Both the position numbers and the translations under genes were made by a program. Below are positions 43,101 to 54,834 of a stretch of DNA of 64,000 nt, one piece after another (within the stretch, counting starts at the first letter, position 1; every line of letters begins with the position of its first letter). The notes under the pieces are model-generated. The model worked only from the letters and a program-made list of their open reading frames with translations, was not told the DNA's origin and did not search any database. The stretch is from Euonymus europaeus (Eukaryota > Streptophyta > Magnoliopsida > Celastrales > Celastraceae), in NCBI GenBank assembly GCA_963580455.1, contig OY756963.1, positions 26,183,555 to 26,247,554 on the forward strand, written 5' to 3'.

Positions 43101-46100
43101 TTTATTTAAATCTTGCTAACCTTTAGTATCATGCTTGCTGTAGGACTTAATGTCGATGACTCCCGCATGCTTATCAGCTATTTTGTGGTTTTCTTGTTTG
43201 CTTGTTTCAAACTACGTGCTGATCACTTGTCCAATTTGTCTGGATCATCTACATATCGTCAAATGATGTCTCAGCGCAAGTACACATTTGTTTGGAGAGA
43301 TCTCTCATTTGAAACGAAGAGCATGTGGACTTTGCTCGACTATTTGAAGCTTTACTGCTACTGCCATTTATTGGATCTTGTGCTTGCTTTGATCTTGGTC
43401 ACTGGGACTCTTGAGTATGACATTCTGCATCTTGGTTATCTTGCTTTTGCTCTCGTTTTCTTTCGGATGAGACTGGAAATCCTCAAGAAGAGGAATGAAA
43501 TCTTCAAATATTTGCGCATATACAACTTTGTTCTTATCATTCTTTCCCTTGCCTATCAGTCTCCATTTGTGGGGGGATTCAGTTCTGGGAAATGTGAGAC
43601 AAAAGATTATATATATGAAGTGACTGGCTTTTATAAGTATGGCGACGGGTTTCGAATAGCTGCTAGATCTTCACTTGTTGAGATAATAATATTTATGCTG
43701 GTAGCACTGCAGTCATATATGTTTTCCTCCCAAGAATTTGATCATGTGGCGCGATATCTTGAGGCAGAGCAGATTGGTGCCATTGTGAATGAACAAGAGA
43801 AAAAAGCTGCATGGAAAACTGCACAGTTGCAACAAATTCGCGAATCTGAGGAGAAGAAACACCACCGTAATTTGCAGGTGGAGAAGATGAAGTCTGAAAT
43901 GCTCAACCTGCAAAACGAGCTTCATAGTGTGAACTCAACTGTAAATGGGGGTAACTCATCTTCTGAGAGGGAAGACCTTAGAAGGAGGAGGAGGAGGAGT
44001 TCTCTTATATCAAGTAATGATTGTATGATTCCAGTTAACGAGGGAGGAATTATGAGGAAACAGGAGCAGATTTTAAGAGAGGATCCAGTGTTACCTTTCG
44101 AAGTTTACGAATCTCTTCCTAGCGTACACATGGAGAGCTCTGCAGCACTGGAGTCTCCAAAGTATCCAATGGAATTTGAGATTGCTGAGATCAAACAAAA
44201 AATACTTAAAAGTGCACATGATGATTTAGAGCAGAAAGAGGACCAATTGAAGGTGAATCCCTTAATTTATGGAGAGGAGTTCCCAAAGTATCCAATGAAT
44301 AGTGAGATCACTGAAATCAAACAAGACGTGGTCAATAGTGCCAATCAGACAGTCCAGTTGAAAGAGAACCCTTTAATTTCTGCGGTACAACTCATAGGTG
44401 ATGGTGTTTCACAGGTACAATCTATTGGAAATCAGGCTGTTAACAATCTAGTGAGCTTTCTGAATATCGAACAAGAAGATTCAGATATGAATGAGCACTC
44501 ATCTGCTGAGGATGGAGTATATGAGGAGATGGAGAGCCAGAGACCAAGGGGCACTTGCTTGCACCACTCATCTTCTCTCAAGTCTGACAAAAGTTCAGAT
44601 TCTACAAGTCTGCAAATTGGAAGAATCTTCCGTTACATATGGTCCCAGATGCGCTCTAACAATGATGTTGTCTGTTACTGTTGTTTTATTCTTGTCTTTC
44701 TATGGAACTTCAGTTTGCTTTCAATGGTGTATCTTGCAGCTCTCTTCCTCTATGCACTATGTGTAAATACTGGTCCGAGTTATGTCTTCTGGATTGTCAT
44801 GCTAATCTACACTGAACTTTACATATTGCTTATGTATCTGTACCAAGTTATCATCCAGCACTGTGGATTCGGTATAAACTCAGAACTGCTTCATGAGCTA
44901 GGATTTCCCAGACACAAATTCACTCTCTCTTTTGTGATCAGTTCCTTGCCTCTTTTTCTTGTCTACTTATTTACCCTCTTACAGAAGTCTATAACTGCTA
45001 AAGATGGTGAATGGGTGACTTCTATGGACTTTAGTTTGCATCAAAGGAGTGCCCTGTATAAAAAGGATGTTCGTGTGAGTTATAGCTGGAGCAAGAGGGC
45101 GACGGAACTGGTACATGTAATGAAGGATGTGATCAAAATGATATTCAGAAGCTTCATTAGGTACTGGAATTTACTCACTCGGGGAGCAGAGTCTCCTCCT
45201 TACTTTGTTCAAGTGTCTATGGATGTCCACATGTGGCCGGAGGATGGGATTCAACCAGAAAGGATAGAGTCTGGAATAAACCAATTGCTCAAAATTCTGC
45301 ATGATGAGAGATGCAAGGAGAAAAATCCTCATCTTTGCCCTTTTGCAAGCCGGGTTCACGTTCAGAGCATTGAAAGAAGTCAAGAAAACCAAAATGCGGC
45401 CTTGGTTGTTCTTGAGGTTACATATGCCTGCCCTTTGACTGGGTGTACCATGGCAGAATGGTGCAGATCACTGACTCCTGCAGCTGATGTGGCTGAGGAA
45501 ATTCGTAGAGCACAGTGTGCTGGGTTGGTTGAAGAAGTGGGATTTCCGTACCCTATGCTCTCTATCATTGGGGGAGGCAAAAGAGAAGTTGATTTATATG
45601 CCTACACATTTGGTGCAGATTTGACGGTCTTCTTCTTTGTTGCCATTTTCTACCAATCTATAATAAAGAATAATAGTGAATTTCTTGATGTTTATCAGCT
45701 TGAAGATCAATTTCCAAAAGAGTTTGTGTTTATCTTAATGGTAACTCTCTTTCCATCCTTCTGAACTTTACATTATTTTCCCAATTGATTAATTTTGGAA
45801 AGCTTATGGACTTCAAATCCTCATAATTGGGCTTGATTCATGATATTCTGTGATGCCATGTGACTAACTACTTTTGTCAATTTCATGAAGACAATAAATA
45901 TTGTTTCTAAATGACATCAAAATTTAGGCTACCCTATTTTCATTGTTTCGGCTTTGTCATGGTAAACTAGCCTGGTGAGAAGTTTACTTTGCATTAGTTT
46001 CAGTTTTTGTAGTTGTCATTGCCCTGTTATCCCGATTTCTGACCTGTTTAACTCATTCCATGGATGCAGGCTATCTTCTTTTTGATTGTTCTTGATCGAA

Positions 46101-49100
46101 TAATTTACCTTTGTTCATTTGCCACGGGAAAAGTATTTTTCTACCTTTTCAACCTGATTCTCTTCACGTATTCAGTTACAGAATACGCTTGGAGCTTGGA
46201 ACCATCCCATCAACACATTGCACGATTTGCACTTCGTGCTATATTTCTTGCAAAGGCGGTTTCTCTGGCATTTCAGGCCATACAGATACGGCATGGGATG
46301 CCCCATAAGAGCACTTTGTATCGTCAGTTTTTGACTAGCAAAGTTTCTCGAGTTAATTACTTAGGCTATCGACTTTATCGAGCTCTTCCATTCCTTTATG
46401 AGTTGCGGTGTGTGCTTGACTGGTCATGCACAACCACATCTTTGACAATGTATGACTGGCTGAAGGTATGTTTATGGACGCACATATTTCTAGCATTGCT
46501 CATGATTATTTGATTTTGGTCTTCATAAACTGACACTACTACCAACATCATTCTTGAACTATTACTGTTTTTCTCTCTGTTCTTGAATTGAGTAATACTG
46601 GGGAAATTTAGAAACAGAACCATCAAAGTATGTATGCATCGATTAAATGGTTAGTGCCTCCTGCCTGGTGAATGTTGCTGACCAAAGAGAGATCTTTTTC
46701 GGCATCTGTTATTTCTGTGAAGGGATGTGTGCCTAGTGGATGTTGAATCATGATTCATGAATGAATTGCGTTTAATTTTGTTGGGCAATTTATGTTAGAG
46801 CCTCTCTATCTTCTGGTGTGTGTGCATGGGTTTGAATTTGTGTGTGTGTGTGTGTCAATTTATATCCTTTAATAAGGTTTTAGCTTTTTTTCTGTGCCAC
46901 TAGAAACATACCTGTTTGTTCACTTGAGAATTGAGATATTCTTATATTTCATGTTTTGTCTTGATTTGAAGTTCATACTCATTTCTGAAACTGGTTATAA
47001 CTTTTTTTCTGTAGCTGGAGGACATAAATGCCAGTCTGTACCTTGTCAAATGCGATGCAGTCTTGAATAGAGCTAGGCACAAACACGGAGAGAAGCAAAC
47101 AGAAGTGACCAAATGTTGTAGTGGAATATGTCTGTTCCTCATCTTACTATGTGTTATCTGGGCCCCGATGCTGGTAAGAACAACTGAAACTAAATTTTCT
47201 TGCTATTATCATACTTTCAGCTCTATGCCGTTGGGGAAATTTTATTTTATCTAGAAATTGACCTAGAGGTTTATGTAGTAGAAGATTGCCTCAATTTTGA
47301 TGACCAATCATAGGGAGAATATTTCTAATGAAAATAAAAGAAAAAGGTTGTGCCATGAACATTTGCATACATCATATCATCAGACTATAGGATCTGATCG
47401 TCAGAGACTGTGGGTTAATGTTTTTGGAATATTCTCTTTAGCAAGCTCTAATACTTAATACGTCCATATATTTCACTCAGATATTTAATCAAGTTGACAT
47501 GGCCGTCAGCTGGCCACCGCATAACATTAGCAGGAATTTAAAAGCAGAATTGTTTTGACGTGTACAGTTTCTTTTCTGGCTATAAATTATAATTGAAATC
47601 TAATAGGTTTATTGCCAAGTAGAAAATCTTTGAAGAAGGGGCATTCTTATCATGGACTGAATTTTTCCAATGTAAAATGAATGAAGAATCTCTTGGCTGC
47701 TTTTTTAAACTGCTTCTGGACTTTGAACATGGAGACAACGATCTGGAAGCTGCTGTGGTTAGCTGGGCTATTAGCAAGGATCTGCATGCAGAGTTAATAT
47801 CATGTGATTTGGCTTACAAAGACAAATCCAAGAGGATTGTCTTTCACTGTATGTTAATGAGCAATTGGTGTCTGCTATCCGGAGAGAACAGATTGTTTTT
47901 GGACAAAGCAAAGCACCCACATCATTTCATTGATTATTGACTCTGCAACATAAAGTTTTTTGTCATCCAGAGACTACTAACTTTTTTGGTACTTTCCCTA
48001 CTGCTGCACCGGCCCTTATCTGTTTTCTTTGTTCTATTTAGGGTTTAACTCCTCACCCCGGTGATAGTTTTTTTGGCTTACTTTTTGAGCAATAAAAAAA
48101 AAAATTGGTTTTTTTGGGGTTACTACCATTAATTTGGCATCTTAGGACAACTAGGTCTATTTTAGCCTCTCTCAAATATTCATGTGGAGTTCCATTATCT
48201 GCTTTGCTGGATCGCCTTGACCATGCCATTCTTAGTAGAGTACCCTCTAGAAGAAACATAAACTCTGTATTTTGTTAATGGTACTATGTTTTGCTGCTAC
48301 AGATGTACAGCAGTGGCAACCCAACAAATATTGCAAACCCCATAAAGGATGTCAGTGTTCAGCTTGATATTAAGACAGTTGGTGGAAGGTTGACCTTGTA
48401 TCAAACCACCTTGTGCGAAAAGCTTCAGTGGAATAGGCTCAACTCCGATGCTAATCTTGATCCTCAAGGTTTTTTAGATACATATAATAAGAATGATATC
48501 CAGTTGATATGTTGCCAATCTGATGCAAGCACTCTGTGGCTTGTCCCTGATGTGGTTCAGACCAGATTCATTCAGTCCCTTGACTGGGATATGGACATGG
48601 ATATTTATTTCACTTGGGTTCTTAGCAGGGAGAGACCGAAAGGCAAGGAAGTTGTAAGATATGAAAGACAAGTTGATCCTCTTGATCTTCCCAGGCAATC
48701 AGATGTCCAAAAGGCTCTCAATGGTTCGAGTGACAGCTTTAGGACTTGTAATCTTTACCCAAGATACTTCCGTGTTACTGGTTCTGGTGATGTCAGGCCA
48801 TTTGAAGAACAGGTATACTACACTCCTGTAATTCTCTCATTGACTTCATCCTTGTTCTAGCCTTCTGTCTTAGGACTGATTTATCTTAAGTTTCGTTGAG
48901 GATGCCGAGTATGCTGGCCATTTCCAAGTGATTTATCTTCAGAATTCTTTTTACTTCTTAATAGTTTTAAAGCTTTTAAAATTTGCAGATTACCATGGTG
49001 AGCTGCTTCTTTTTCTTAAGTAATCAAATTCATTTTGGAGTCATAAAGGCCTGTGTGCCATCTGTAAAATCAGTGACAATGCCATTTCAAAAAAAAAGCA

Positions 49101-50030
49101 GCAGTTATTGAGTCATTTCTAAAATGCTCTATTATGCAGGTAAATTTGGTCAGTGCAGATCTTGTCAAAAATCGTAAAAACTTTGAGTGGTGGTCATTCC
49201 TTGAAATTAATCCATCAAATGTGAGTGGCTGTGAAGGTTTGTCAGGACCCACGGCCATCGTTGTATCTGAGGAAACACCACCACGTAAGTCAGATATGCG
49301 TTTCTTGTATCATAACATGGTACAAATTGTTTTTTCTTCAATGAGTTTACCAATGTTGTAATACTACAGAGGGTATTCTCGGTGACACACTCAGCAAGTT
49401 CAGCATTTGGGGTCTCTACATTACCTTTGTGCTCGCAGTTGGCCGATTTATCAGACTTCAATGTTCTGACTTGAGGATGAGAATACCTTACGAGAATCTA
49501 CCTTCCTGCGACAGGTAAGATGGCGTAATGTTCTTCTCTACCTATGAAATTCACTTTCTGAAATACAAATACAACGAATTCTTATCTTTATGGTCTCTAA
49601 TATTTAGTTTGAATCCAAAGAAAGTGTTCAGTTCTTTTATGTGTGAAGAACAAAATAAAAATGTTTCCTCCATGGCTTGCTTTGGATGCTAAAGAAAACT
49701 TGACAATAAATAACCATAATTTATGCTCTTGCAGTTAGAATGTCTAAAATTAGCTGAGGTTTATACTTCTTTCAGATTATGTTAGTTTTTGCCACCTTTG
49801 CTCGTCTCTCACTAGTAATTCGTAGAGGAGACGATGCTTGTGAAGTGCTTTCTTTAAGTTCATAACCATATTTGGTTGTGTGTTTCTTTTGTAGGTTGAT
49901 AGCCATCTGTGAGGATATATATGCAACAAGAGCAGAGGGTGAGCTTGGAGTTGAAGAGGTTCTATATTGGACCCTTATCAAGATTTACAGGTCGCCTCAC
50001 ATGCTTCTTGAGTACACCAAACTAGACTAG
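30338..50030 (+). CDS. PIEZO1: PIEZO mechanosensitive cation channel
   Basis: Twenty-one coding exons: 30338-30386, 31078-31158, 32500-32659, 32756-32910, 33990-34146, 34278-34464, 35639-35754, 37104-37188, 38666-38881, 38983-39160, 40211-40339, 40498-40671, 40803-41033, 41402-42949, 43144-45740, 46070-46465, 47015-47173, 48303-48812, 49140-49284, 49370-49514, 49895-50030. They total 7,554 nt, 2,517 residues, close to plant PIEZO length (about 2,460-2,490). All junctions are GT-AG and in phase. The protein starts MGNFFFGFVLPLLLLT and ends SPHMLLEYTKLD. It is dominated by repeated transmembrane bundles; exon 15 carries the hydrophilic, coiled-coil-prone linker, and exons 16-21 the C-terminal pore module with its extracellular cap (SVQLDIKTVGGRLTLY onward) and last helices (FSIWGLYITFVLAVGRFIRL). 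Plant PIEZOs respond to mechanical force in root cap and tip-growing cells, often at the vacuole; function here is by homology. No frameshift or stop interrupts the model. Confidence 0.95.
33820..33862. repeat. (TA)n microsatellite in PIEZO intron 4
   Basis: An uninterrupted TA dinucleotide run of about 20 units lies about 130 bp upstream of exon 5. Confidence 0.9.
34147..34206 (+). repeat. CT/CA compound microsatellite at the PIEZO exon 5 donor
   Basis: Directly after the exon 5 end (CAG), the intron reads GTCTCTCTCTCTCT, then (CA)n. The splice donor's GT is thus the first two bases of the repeat tract. The donor is poor beyond GT compared with the plant GTAAGT consensus. Confidence 0.85.
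38220..38580. repeat. ~180-bp tandem duplication in PIEZO intron 8
   Basis: Copy 1 starts TTTAGGTGGTAAGACTTCTG at about 38220, copy 2 TTTAGGTGGTTTGACTTCAG at about 38400. Shared landmarks include AGAATGAATCTG, TTGTCAAG, TTTAACC(C/T)CATTCTTCC and GGTTG(G/A)AAAACC. The copies have diverged by many substitutions. Noncoding. Confidence 0.8.
39383..39550 (-). mobile_element. Au SINE in PIEZO intron 10
   Basis: Read on the minus strand, the element starts with a tRNA-like head: box A GGCTTAGCGGTAGAGTTG and box B ATGTTCAATTCT, with GTTGCAAACCAGAGATCACA between. The body has AACAACCTCC, then CTGCATACATCC and CCTGACCCTGCCCACTG, then CTTGTGCATGGG, and ends in a run of T. This order matches the widespread plant Au SINE family. 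It is antisense to the PIEZO transcript. Confidence 0.8.
39556..39658 (-). mobile_element. Internally deleted Au SINE beside the previous one
   Basis: On the minus strand the head reads GCGGCCCATTGGTAGAGTTG, then CCTAGAGGCCAAATGTTTAAT, followed by TTTCTCCACATATTAT and directly by GCGGGAACCTTATAC, a tail-like phrase. The middle portion present in its neighbour is missing. Same orientation, a few bases upstream of the complete copy. Confidence 0.65.
44157..44396 (+). repeat. In-frame 42-residue tandem duplication in PIEZO linker
   Basis: Within exon 15, residues from about 1494 and from about 1536 both begin PKYPM, continue with E-I-(A/T)-E-I-K-Q, and end with QLK-(V/E)-NPLI. The DNA period is 126 bp and the second copy is a few codons shorter. 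It lies in the hydrophilic region before the next membrane block. Confidence 0.85.
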
Positions 50031-50519
50031 GTCAAAAGTTAAATGCAACTTTCCGGTGCAAGAATTCTGATTCTGTGCCGACAGATGTGGATGACACCGA
50101 GTCACCACGTAAGAATTCTGTATCTGGGAAGAAGATTCCTGGATGTCTCTAGTCTTTGAGTCTTCTTCAAAGAGTTTAGTTTCCTTGTGGAAGGATCCAA
50201 ATGCAGAGCTTCTTGTTGGCGTATGATAGACAGAGCATTTGCCCCTTGCAATGTTCCACCCCTTGGGGCCGAAAATTTCTTCGAATTCATCATTGCTAAA
50301 GCAGGCTTTGTCGGCAATACTGAAGAGAGATCGCAGTGGTGAAAACTGAGAATCCTTGTGCGTATGCACCGTATGTAACTTGGAGGTTTGCCAAGCGTGT
50401 GGATAGAAAATTGGGATCTTAACACGATTTTGTGGTCTTACATTTCCCCTCTGAAGGGGCGAAGCAAGATATAAAGAAATTTTCTTGGAAATATCAATTA
50501 AAGATTTTAGAATCTCCAT
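50022..50519 (-). CDS. Doubtful antisense ORF overlapping the PIEZO stop
   Basis: A 165-codon ATG-initiated ORF starts at 50519 and ends inside the last codons of PIEZO on the opposite strand. The middle (NDEFEEIFGPKGWNIARGK) reads like protein, but I recognise no family, signal peptide or membrane segment. It occupies the probable PIEZO 3' UTR. It may be a chance ORF or a small antisense gene; splice signals around it are not compelling. Confidence 0.22.
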   Translation of the reverse strand: MEILKSLIDISKKISLYLASPLQRGNVRPQNRVKIPIFYPHAWQTSKLHTVHTHKDSQFSPLRSLFSIADKACFSNDEFEEIFGPKGWNIARGKCSVYHTPTRSSAFGSFHKETKLFEEDSKTRDIQESSSQIQNSYVVTRCHPHLSAQNQNSCTGKLHLTFDLV

Positions 50520-50922
50520 TAACAGAGAATAATCTCTGTAGTTTCCATCATGACAAATGATTTTCTATTAAACACAAAAAACTCAAAACATATTCAATTG
50601 ACGAAGAGACGCAGATCAAATAAATTTCAATCTGTCATGCAAAGAGGAGGGGTTGATGAGCCATCCTGAGACTATGATGCAGGCATTAGGACCCAAATAA
50701 TTTTTTATTTAACGAGCTACTTCACAACGGTAACGATTTAAAGAGGTCAATAGACACTATGGATTATCAAAGACGAGTGCAATGGATCAGGTTGAGTAAT
50801 TAAAAAAAAAATCCAAGTTTCTGATTCTAGCACTCCAGTAACAATAAAATGCTTTCATAGAGCAACAATACGCTTAGAAAAATTCTCACCTAATTACTGC
50901 CCAAAGTAGAAAGCCTACACAT

Positions 50923-53471
50923 TCATTGGGTTACTGCTGACTCTTGATTGTCACCGCTGCCAGATTGTACAGTATCTTTTGTCTCTTCAGCTCTCTTATT
51001 AGAGTTACCATCAGCTGAACCCTTTCTCACAAGGTAGTCAGGAGTAGTGTCTCCGCTTCCAAATTGTACAATATCCTTTGTTCCTTCAACTCCTTTATTA
51101 GAGTTACCATCAGCCGAACCCTTTCTCACAATGTAGTCAGGAATAGTGTCTTCCACAACCTTGGGGGTGGTAAAATTGAAATCGCTGAGAGACACGCCTT
51201 GGTAGCCCGGATTTGCTTCTAGAAATGCGGCTACTTCACTATGACATTTCAGTCGCTTCCTCGTTGGAGTAACATAGTAAACATCCATTTTAGAGTAATC
51301 TCTTCTGAGCACCAAGATTCTCTTAAAGCCCACAGGAGTCCTAGGAATGCCAGGCTTGTCGATGGCCCATGTTTGAGAACCATCATTTTCTATGTCAGCA
51401 GGGTCTTCACAGGAGACACCAGATTTTCTAGCACAGACAAATGGTTCCACCGAGACTTTATTTCTAATGTCTTCGTACTCCTCCACTGAAGTGATAACTC
51501 TCCATTTTAAGCATTTTACACATTGAGCAGCATATGTATCAACCAAACGCAATGGAGAACCCTTTCTCTTCAGTGACTGAAAAGTGGTTTAATAAAAGTC
51601 AATTCCTAGAGAAACTTCAGATATTATTAAATCATTTGAGCTACATCAACCACACACAAAAAAAAGGTTCTGTATTAGAATTTCATTAGCCAGTTTCATA
51701 TACGATATAAGACTGCGAAATAAATCACACCTCATCTCTGTCTAAAAGTCTCCAATTCTAATACAAGATTGGCATGCGACAAATTGATTAGCACTAAAAC
51801 AAACGCATTAAACCAAAACATATTAGACATGGCATGTCATCCTGGGTAACATTGTAATTGGATGAGTCATGAGTATAAGGAAAATGTCTTTTCGTCTTCT
51901 AAGTAAGGCATTAAAATGCCTTGCTTTTTCCAGCAAGTGCAAGCTTTTACTTCTGAAAAGCTAAGTAAATTTAAAGAATCTGTTTATATACACGAAATCC
52001 TCCATATGTAAATTAGGAGAAAATATAGAGTAACCAAAAGAAAGCAAATCAATAATTTATTCCTCAAAGTCATTTATTCAATGACCAGAATCACACGAGG
52101 ATATATTGCTTGGAACCATAGAACAACAAATTATTGATTTGCCTCAAGCTTTTGGAGGGCTTGTTAATAACTTACTCAAACTATTACTCAACATAAAATA
52201 TGAACTTTGCTTGCGACTCATCAGAATCGAGACAGCCAAAAGAAATATTTCTGTTATTTGTGGATTAAATGAATAAATGCAGTAATTCGCAAGAGGTGGG
52301 TATCCTATAATAATAGTAGATTAGTGCACAATCTGCACAGTTGCGTCTTAATCATAAAATAAAAATGCTTACATAAAAATGGCTATACTAGTGACTGTTA
52401 TCAATGTGTTGCATGCCAGTCTTGTATTGGAGATTACACTGTGAAGACATGGTATGTCATCCTGGGTTACATTGTAGATGGATGAGTGTGTTCCAATGTC
52501 AAATCTCCAACCTCCACTGTAAACCACCAACAGTGATATTGAACTTGTTAACAAGAAGCCTCTTAGAGCACGGTATTAACTTCCTAAGACCACTCAAACC
52601 AAAACGACCTCCCTCGCAAAACCGTGGTAGGTAAACAACACGTGTTCAGAAGACTCCCGCAGTGTTCGGGTAGACAAGATTGACACAAACCCCACATAAT
52701 ATAGGAAGAGGTTGTTTCTAGAAATTGAGCATGTGACCTCTAGTTGTATCCTTCCAACTCTAACGCTAGGCCGCATGTTCGTTTGCAAGTTCAAGGCACT
52801 ACCATGCCTTGCATAGTTGATTGTCCGGCATGACTTTCACTTTGGGAAAGCTTAAGTATATTTAAAGAATGTGTATCTATACACTAAATCCTCCAAATCT
52901 TTAAGATTAGGGAATAGAAAAACCTCATAGAACTATCAAAAGCAATTAGTGAGTATTTAAAAGCCTCGACAACACAATAATGACTCCACAGGTAGCAAAA
53001 TAAGATAAGCAAGCCCAGAAACCATCAACATTAAAGATAACAAAACAGTACCCAGAGATCCCACTGCCTTTATCAATCGTTCGGTTGCCAAGAAAAGTAA
53101 AAGAATTAGAATAAATTTTCAAATTATTTTTCTCTGAGTACCGAAAATCGCAATACCAGACTCACTTGCGAAACTTATGCGATCGTATCACAGAAAATTT
53201 TTTGTCCGCTCGAAGTTTTCTGGGGAATATCAGATCGATTGCGAAAAATAAAAAAAAACAGAGACACTGTAACCTGTTACGATACTATCTACAGCAGCCA
53301 AAAGAAAAGAAAAGAAAAAAACCCTATTGTAGAAGAAAAAAAACGAAGGTTTATTCAATAGAAGAAAAAAACCCTAGAGACTGTCAAGGATGGTGGAATA
53401 TATTTCCTTGTTACCTTAGACGCCGAAGATTTCGGCGTTTTCGGAGTTTCGTCCGATTGTTCCTCCCCCAT
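50923..53471 (-). CDS. MBD4: CW zinc finger plus methyl-CpG-binding domain protein (MBD4 type)
   Basis: Two exons on the minus strand, 53471-53415 and 51576-50923; 711 nt, 236 residues, phase 0 at the junction. Exon 1 encodes MGEEQSDETPKTPKSSASK. A CW-type zinc finger follows: conserved Cys pair in CVKCLKWR, Cys in PFVCARK and Cys in SCEDP. The MBD comes next (WAIDKPGIPRTPVGFKRILVLRRDYSKMDVYY through FLEANPGY in the family's order), ending with the plant signature LSDFNFTTPKVVEDTIPDY. This matches Arabidopsis MBD1/2/4/12-type proteins, which are nuclear; their methyl-DNA binding is weak or variable. The protein is longer than Arabidopsis MBD4 (about 186 residues) because of a tandemly duplicated tail. 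The large intron holds repeats. The gene converges with PIEZO, about 0.9 kb away. Confidence 0.92.
50950..51147 (-). repeat. 99-bp in-frame tandem duplication in MBD4 tail
   Basis: Two 33-codon copies, 51147-51049 and 51048-50950. Both read T-(I/T)-PDY-(I/L)-VRKGSADGNSNK and end in GSGD. They differ at only a handful of positions, so the duplication looks young. They correspond to residues 163-195 and 196-228. Confidence 0.93.
51577..53414 (-). other. MBD4 intron with diverged segmental duplication
   Basis: A 1.84-kb intron. One segment (about 51825-52050) contains GACATGGCATGTCATCCTGG and later TTTAAAGAATCTGTTTATA and AAATCCTCCA. The same landmarks recur in order at about 52443-52490 and 52800-52930. 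In the second copy they are pushed apart by inserted DNA that includes an Au SINE. Confidence 0.7.
52630..52775 (-). mobile_element. Au SINE in MBD4 intron
   Basis: On the minus strand: GCGGCCTAGCGTTAGAGTTG (box A), ACTAGAGGTCACATGCTCAAT (box B region), GAAACAACCTC, CTACCCGAACACTGCGGGAG and a degraded tail. The order of blocks matches the SINEs in PIEZO intron 10. Here it is in the same orientation as the host gene. Confidence 0.75.
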
Positions 53472-54834
53472 GGTGCCTGCCTCTCCCAATCTGAGAATGC
53501 AACTGCAAAATTCACAACAACAAAAAATCTCCCTTCGCAATCGTCGATCAAAGGAGGAAGGTAAGTAAGGCCCACCCAAATCCACGTGGAAGAAATCTGG
53601 TCAAAGTCAAAGTTTATTCTATTAAAAAATTGATTTTGAGTTGTACTCTCCCTAGTCCACCACAACACACAAAGCCCATTTAGGCCCACCACATCAGCCT
53701 TGTTTTATGTTTATGCAGATTTGGATTCTGAGAAACCAAGCTCTCCATCCACAATAATACGTTAGGGAAACCTGAAACTGTTGCCAATCTTAACTTTGTA
53801 ATATTTGTATTTTAAAGATCAAAAAGTGATAATTCTTTTGTTGTCGATGAATTTGTAAATTAGAAGAACAAAGCTAGTATTTAAAAAGATATTATTCAAG
53901 GGACTTATCTGATATTTAGTTTTTGATACTTTATATTTGTGTTATTAATATGCGTTCCATCGTTGAATTTTCAAAAAACATTAACTAATTTTTCGAAAAA
54001 CATTAACTAATTTGTTAGTATTATTTTCATACTACTAAAAAAAATAATTGGGGTGGGGTGCTGCAATCGAATACCGTGTGACTTTGCCCCTCCCGAGTTT
54101 AAATCTTGCATCCATCCTTGATCGTGGCTCACATGTGGCCTCTAAACAATTGATATACGGGAGATGCAAAAAAATCTTTGAAGACCGGCAGTTTTTTTGC
54201 AGTTAGGTCCTCTATTTTCTCTCTGTTTTGATTGTTCCTCTTTTGATTATTTTATGGCTATAATTTAATATTTTTCTTGATTATTGTTCTTCAGTACCCA
54301 TGTTTAGAACAATAATTTGATATCAGCAATTGGTCTGGTCTGGAAAGATCTCAGTAAGGGTTGTGCTGTCCAAGAGCATAACCAAAAATAGATAATTACT
54401 CTGTTCATTTTTAATGTTATCGTCTGAAAGTCTGGACAATTAATCATGTCCAGATGACTATGACCAGAATAATTTCACTAGACAATGTAGCATCCGTTCG
54501 AGTGAACAAGGCCACAAACCTCAATCAGATTGATGGTGTTGAACGAGCTATTGAGTGGCGAGAGGCAGCGGCCCCTTAAAAAGGACAAAAACAGTGTGTA
54601 TAGCTAATTACTCAAACAAAGGAAAGAAACAAACAGCTGATGTTAAACAAGACAAAGCCATTTTCGTCATTGACACAACTAACTTATTTTCTTGTACTAA
54701 CACTGCTTAGGGTTTTGGGGTTACACTGTTTTGTTCTTCTCTGATAGTAATGAACACGCCCTTTTTAAAAATATACAGCTAAGAATAAGAAACTGAAAAG
54801 ATCCTTACATGTTGTTTTGTTTTGTCTGCTTAAG
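53472..54834. other. Intergenic between MBD4 and the EEP pseudogene
   Basis: The first part is MBD4 promoter/5' UTR. The rest is AT-rich with a short direct repeat (AAAAACATTAACTAATTT, twice near 53980). No gene recognised. Confidence 0.5.
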
